A stretch of DNA of 8,100 nt, from assembly GCA_023387135.1 (NCBI GenBank), contig JAEWIK010000025.1:1-8100 (forward strand). The letters are read 5' to 3'. Source of the stretch: Actinomycetes bacterium. GTDB taxonomy: Bacteria > Actinomycetota > Actinomycetes > Propionibacteriales > Propionibacteriaceae. Made by a program: the position numbers and the translations under genes. Below the pieces are notes generated by a model that saw only the letters and a list, made by a program, of their open reading frames with translations, was not told the DNA's origin and ran no database searches. Shown here piece by piece: positions 6,223 to 8,100 of this stretch. Position 1 is the first letter of the stretch; every line of letters begins with the position of its first letter.

Positions 6223-7353
6223 CTACTCGCCCAGGCCGGTGCCGAGCTTGCGCGCGGTCTGGATCCATTCGTGGTCGAGCGGGACGAGCTTGAGGTTGCC
6301 CGCCACCTGGTCGAGCGGGACGGGGGCGGTGTCCTCGCCCCTGGCGGCGACCATGATGCCGAACTCGCCCTTGGCGAGGTGGTGGGCGGCGGCGGTCCCG
6401 ATGCGGGACGCGAGCAGCCTGTCGGCGGCGACCGGGGTCCCGCCGCGCTGGACGTAGCCGAGGATCGACACCCTCGACTCCAGCCCTGTCAGCGCCTCCA
6501 GTTCGCGGGCGAGCTTGAAGGTGTGCTCGCGCTGGGAGTCGATGACGTTGGCGAGGTGCTTCTTCGCCGCCCCTATCGACTCCGGCGTCTTCGCGGTCTT
6601 CACCAGCGCGCTGGCGGCGTCGATGTCGGCGGCGTCGGCGAGGTCGCGGGCGCCTTCGGCGACCGCCACCACCGAGAAGTTGCTCCCGCCTGCGACGCGG
6701 CGGTTGATGGTCTGGGCTATCGAGTCCACCGAGTAGGGGATCTCCGGCAGCAGGATGATGTCGGCGCCGCCGGCGATGCCCGCTCCGAGCGTCAGCCAGC
6801 CGGCCCGGTGTCCCATGATCTCGGTGAGGATGATGCGGTGGTGGCTGTGCGCCGTCGAGTGCAGCCTGTCGATGGCCTCGGTGGCGATCTCCATGGCGGT
6901 GGTGAAGCCGAAGCTGGTGTCGGTGTGGGCGATGTCGTTGTCGATGGTCTTGGGGAGGTGGATGACGTTGAGCCCCGCCTCCATCAGCCGCATGGCGTTC
7001 TTCGCCGTGCCGCCGCCGCCCAGCAGGACGAGCGCGTCCAGCCCTTCGGCGCGGTAGTTCTCCACGACCTGCTCGCGCATGTCACGGACCTCGCCGTCCA
7101 CGACCATGCGATGCACCTTGTCGCGGCTGGTCCCCAGGATGGTCCCGCCGATGGTGAGGATGCCGGAGAGCGCCTTGCCGTCGAGGGGCATGAAACGGTT
7201 CTCGACGAGCCCGCGGATGCCGTCCCGGTAGCCGATCAGTTCCATGCCGTAGTGCATGGCTGCCTTGCCGAAGCCACGGATGGCGGCGTTGAGCCCGGGG
7301 CTGTCTCCCCCGGCGGTGAGGATCCCGACCTTCTTGCCAGTGACTCGCGCCAT
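6223..7353 (-). CDS. pfkA: 6-phosphofructokinase, group III-like, probably ATP-dependent
   Basis: Phosphorylates fructose 6-phosphate to fructose 1,6-bisphosphate, the committed step of glycolysis, in the cytosol. The 376 residues are longer than E. coli PfkA (320), as usual for actinobacterial enzymes. Motifs: [16 protein letters not shown] (11-26, phosphoryl-donor loop), GGTILGTSR (69-77), [11 protein letters not shown] (110-120), LPKTIDNDI (133-141, catalytic Asp138 equivalent to E. coli Asp127), [11 protein letters not shown] (177-187, sugar-phosphate site) and GYVQRGGTP near 300. At the donor-determining positions (E. coli 104 and 124) it has Gly115 and Lys135. Gly at 104 is the ATP-type residue, while Lys at 124 is shared by PPi enzymes and group III ATP enzymes, so ATP use is favoured but not proven. 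Position 103, Asp or Glu in most relatives, is Gly114. The ATG at 7353 has AAGGGA about 8 nt upstream. DUF1905 follows 4 nt downstream. Confidence 0.95.
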   Translation of the reverse strand: MARVTGKKVGILTAGGDSPGLNAAIRGFGKAAMHYGMELIGYRDGIRGLVENRFMPLDGKALSGILTIGGTILGTSRDKVHRMVVDGEVRDMREQVVENYRAEGLDALVLLGGGGTAKNAMRLMEAGLNVIHLPKTIDNDIAHTDTSFGFTTAMEIATEAIDRLHSTAHSHHRIILTEIMGHRAGWLTLGAGIAGGADIILLPEIPYSVDSIAQTINRRVAGGSNFSVVAVAEGARDLADAADIDAASALVKTAKTPESIGAAKKHLANVIDSQREHTFKLARELEALTGLESRVSILGYVQRGGTPVAADRLLASRIGTAAAHHLAKGEFGIMVAARGEDTAPVPLDQVAGNLKLVPLDHEWIQTARKLGTGLGE

Positions 7354-7379
7354 GCCCGTTCCCTTCGTTCGCCTGGCTC

Positions 7380-7385
7380 AGGGTA
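7380..7385 (-). promoter_or_regulatory. Candidate -10 box for pfkA
   Basis: TACCCT on the minus strand lies 26 nt upstream of the pfkA start codon, leaving space for a short leader with the AAGGGA ribosome site. It is the same hexamer, at nearly the same distance, as the candidate upstream of ilvD. No clear -35 is seen. It overlaps a GGTAACC palindrome. Confidence 0.35.
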
Positions 7386-7436
7386 ACCCGTGGCACCCTG
7401 CCCGGACGAGGGACGGAACCCGCCGCGCCGCCTCAG

Positions 7437-7454
7437 CCGCCCGGAACTGGGCGG
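7437..7454. repeat. Inverted repeat in the divergent pfkA/lipoprotein promoter region
   Basis: CCGCCC-GGAACT-GGGCGG has perfect 6-bp arms around a 6-nt centre. Its left part covers the place where a -35 element would sit for the -10-like CATAAT at 7459-7464, so a bound protein could block the rightward promoter. It could equally be chance in such G+C-rich DNA. Confidence 0.4.
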
Positions 7455-7458
7455 GCGC

Positions 7459-7464
7459 CATAAT
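7459..7464 (+). promoter_or_regulatory. Candidate -10 box for the lipoprotein gene
   Basis: CATAAT is one base from TATAAT and stands out in G+C-rich DNA. It lies 36 nt upstream of the ATG at 7501, with GGAG (7492-7495) as ribosome site in between. No standard -35 is visible; that position is taken by the inverted repeat at 7437-7454. Confidence 0.5.
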
Positions 7465-7500
7465 GCTGCAGGAAGGGATTCACCACCGGACGGAGAAACC

Positions 7501-8100
7501 ATGCGACGGCACGGAACCCTGATGATCGCGGTCACCCTCGCCGCCGCGGTGAGCCTCGCCGGCTGCGCCACCACTCCGCCGTCTCCCACAGCGCTGCCGC
7601 CGTCCGAGACCTCGCCGGCCCCCACCCCGACGGTCTCGTCGCCGAGCCCCACTCCCACGCCGACCCCCACGCCCACGGCGACGCCGACGCCGACTCCCAC
7701 GCCGACGCCCACACCGACGAAGACGCCGTCGCCGACCACGCCGTCAACGACCGGGCTGGTGCTGACCGGCCAGGGGCTGGGCGGCTTCAAGTTCGGTGCG
7801 AAGGAGGCGTCTGTGGAGGCCATGCTCAACGGCCTGCTGGGCAAGCCCGACGACGTCTACGCGGGTGCGCAGTGTGAGCTCGACTCCGGCAGCCCCTGGT
7901 CACGCGTCCTGAACTACGGCGAGCTGTCGGCGGTGTTCGTCGCCGACGTCCAGTCGAAGACTGCCCCGCGCTACCTGCGGTCGTGGTCGCTGGGCCTGGA
8001 CGGCGACGTGCCCAAGGGCGTGAAGCTGCAGGACGACCTGCCGACCGACCTGAGTTTCGCGCAACTGAAGAAGAAGTTCCCCAAGGGGACGCTGGAGGAC
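7501..8100 (+). CDS. Secreted lipoprotein with Pro-Thr tether, C-terminally cut by the window
   Basis: The frame is open from the ATG at 7501 to the window edge (200 codons), so the end is not seen. MRRHGTLMIAVTLAAAVSLA is a lipoprotein signal peptide: two Arg, a hydrophobic core, then lipobox LAGC with Cys22 as the lipidated residue. It should be exported, lipidated and anchored to the outer face of the membrane. Residues 23-84 are a low-complexity Pro/Thr/Ser linker with an almost perfect Pro-Thr alternation at 50-73, which would hold the domain away from the membrane and could be O-mannosylated. From residue 85 a folded domain begins (TGLVLTGQGLGGFKFGAKEA, then LLGKPDDVY and NYGELSAVFVAD). 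The 'G-G-x-F-FG-x-x-x-A' opening followed by 'LG-P' resembles small actinobacterial secreted domains of unknown function; I do not recognise the family securely. One Cys (125) is seen in it. CGGAGAAACC directly precedes the ATG. It is divergent from pfkA. Confidence 0.87.
   Translation, partial: MRRHGTLMIAVTLAAAVSLAGCATTPPSPTALPPSETSPAPTPTVSSPSPTPTPTPTPTATPTPTPTPTPTPTKTPSPTTPSTTGLVLTGQGLGGFKFGAKEASVEAMLNGLLGKPDDVYAGAQCELDSGSPWSRVLNYGELSAVFVADVQSKTAPRYLRSWSLGLDGDVPKGVKLQDDLPTDLSFAQLKKKFPKGTLED
7648..7719 (+). repeat. Hexanucleotide Pro-Thr coding repeat
   Basis: Twelve consecutive CCN-ACN hexanucleotide units encode Pro-Thr dipeptides (residues 50-73 of the lipoprotein), with one unit changed to Ala-Thr at residue 60. 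Third positions vary (C, G, T, A), so the array is an imperfect microsatellite under protein-level selection rather than a fresh expansion. It could still change length in multiples of 6 nt without breaking the frame. Confidence 0.8.

Noticed and set aside
6028..7386. 452-residue plus-strand open frame across pfkA
   Set aside because: Antisense of a gene with all phosphofructokinase motifs; no domain features.
7236..7844. Minus-strand frame with a Val-Gly repeat
   Set aside because: It is the reverse complement of the Pro-Thr coding repeat of the lipoprotein; it also overlaps the start of pfkA in another frame.
1..8100. tRNA, rRNA, CRISPR array, riboswitch or insertion sequence
   Set aside because: Read on both strands: no cloverleaf, spaced repeats, transposase or conserved leader was seen. 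This was by eye, so a weak ncRNA could be missed.

Overview
The window is very G+C-rich, with strong third-position G/C bias, GTG starts and a 13E12/DUF222-type HNH gene start. This points to a high-GC actinobacterium. The family or genus cannot be fixed from the sequence alone; Propionibacteriales would be only a guess. Most of the window is ordinary core metabolism, and I see no clear new defence or mobile system. The accessory-looking part is the first 700 bases.

Layout. (1) 1-700: the first 36 codons of a leftward DUF222/13E12-family HNH endonuclease gene, with a good leaderless promoter. It abuts a rightward remnant of a type I restriction endonuclease-like protein (COG4748 type). The remnant has lost its N-terminal part and carries a +1 C frameshift near 497-503. 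(2) 709-4491, leftward: ilvD (dihydroxy-acid dehydratase), then a HAD-family phosphatase, then a PLP aminotransferase. Gaps are 38 and 85 nt, so these are probably one transcript. (3) 4725-5912, rightward and divergent from ilvD: a second PLP aminotransferase of the LysN/2-aminoadipate type. (4) 5919-7353, leftward: a group III-like 6-phosphofructokinase followed 4 nt later by a small DUF1905 protein. (5) 7354-7500: divergent promoter region with a perfect inverted repeat. (6) 7501-8100, rightward and cut by the window edge: a lipoprotein with a Pro-Thr repeat tether and an unrecognised C-terminal domain.

How the genes fit together. IlvD makes the branched-chain 2-oxo acids of valine/isoleucine synthesis. 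An aminotransferase lies in its own operon and another is divergent from it, so either could handle branched-chain or related 2-oxo acids; this is inference from position. The phosphofructokinase unit is a separate glycolytic locus. The restriction remnant and HNH gene mark a recombination boundary at the left end.
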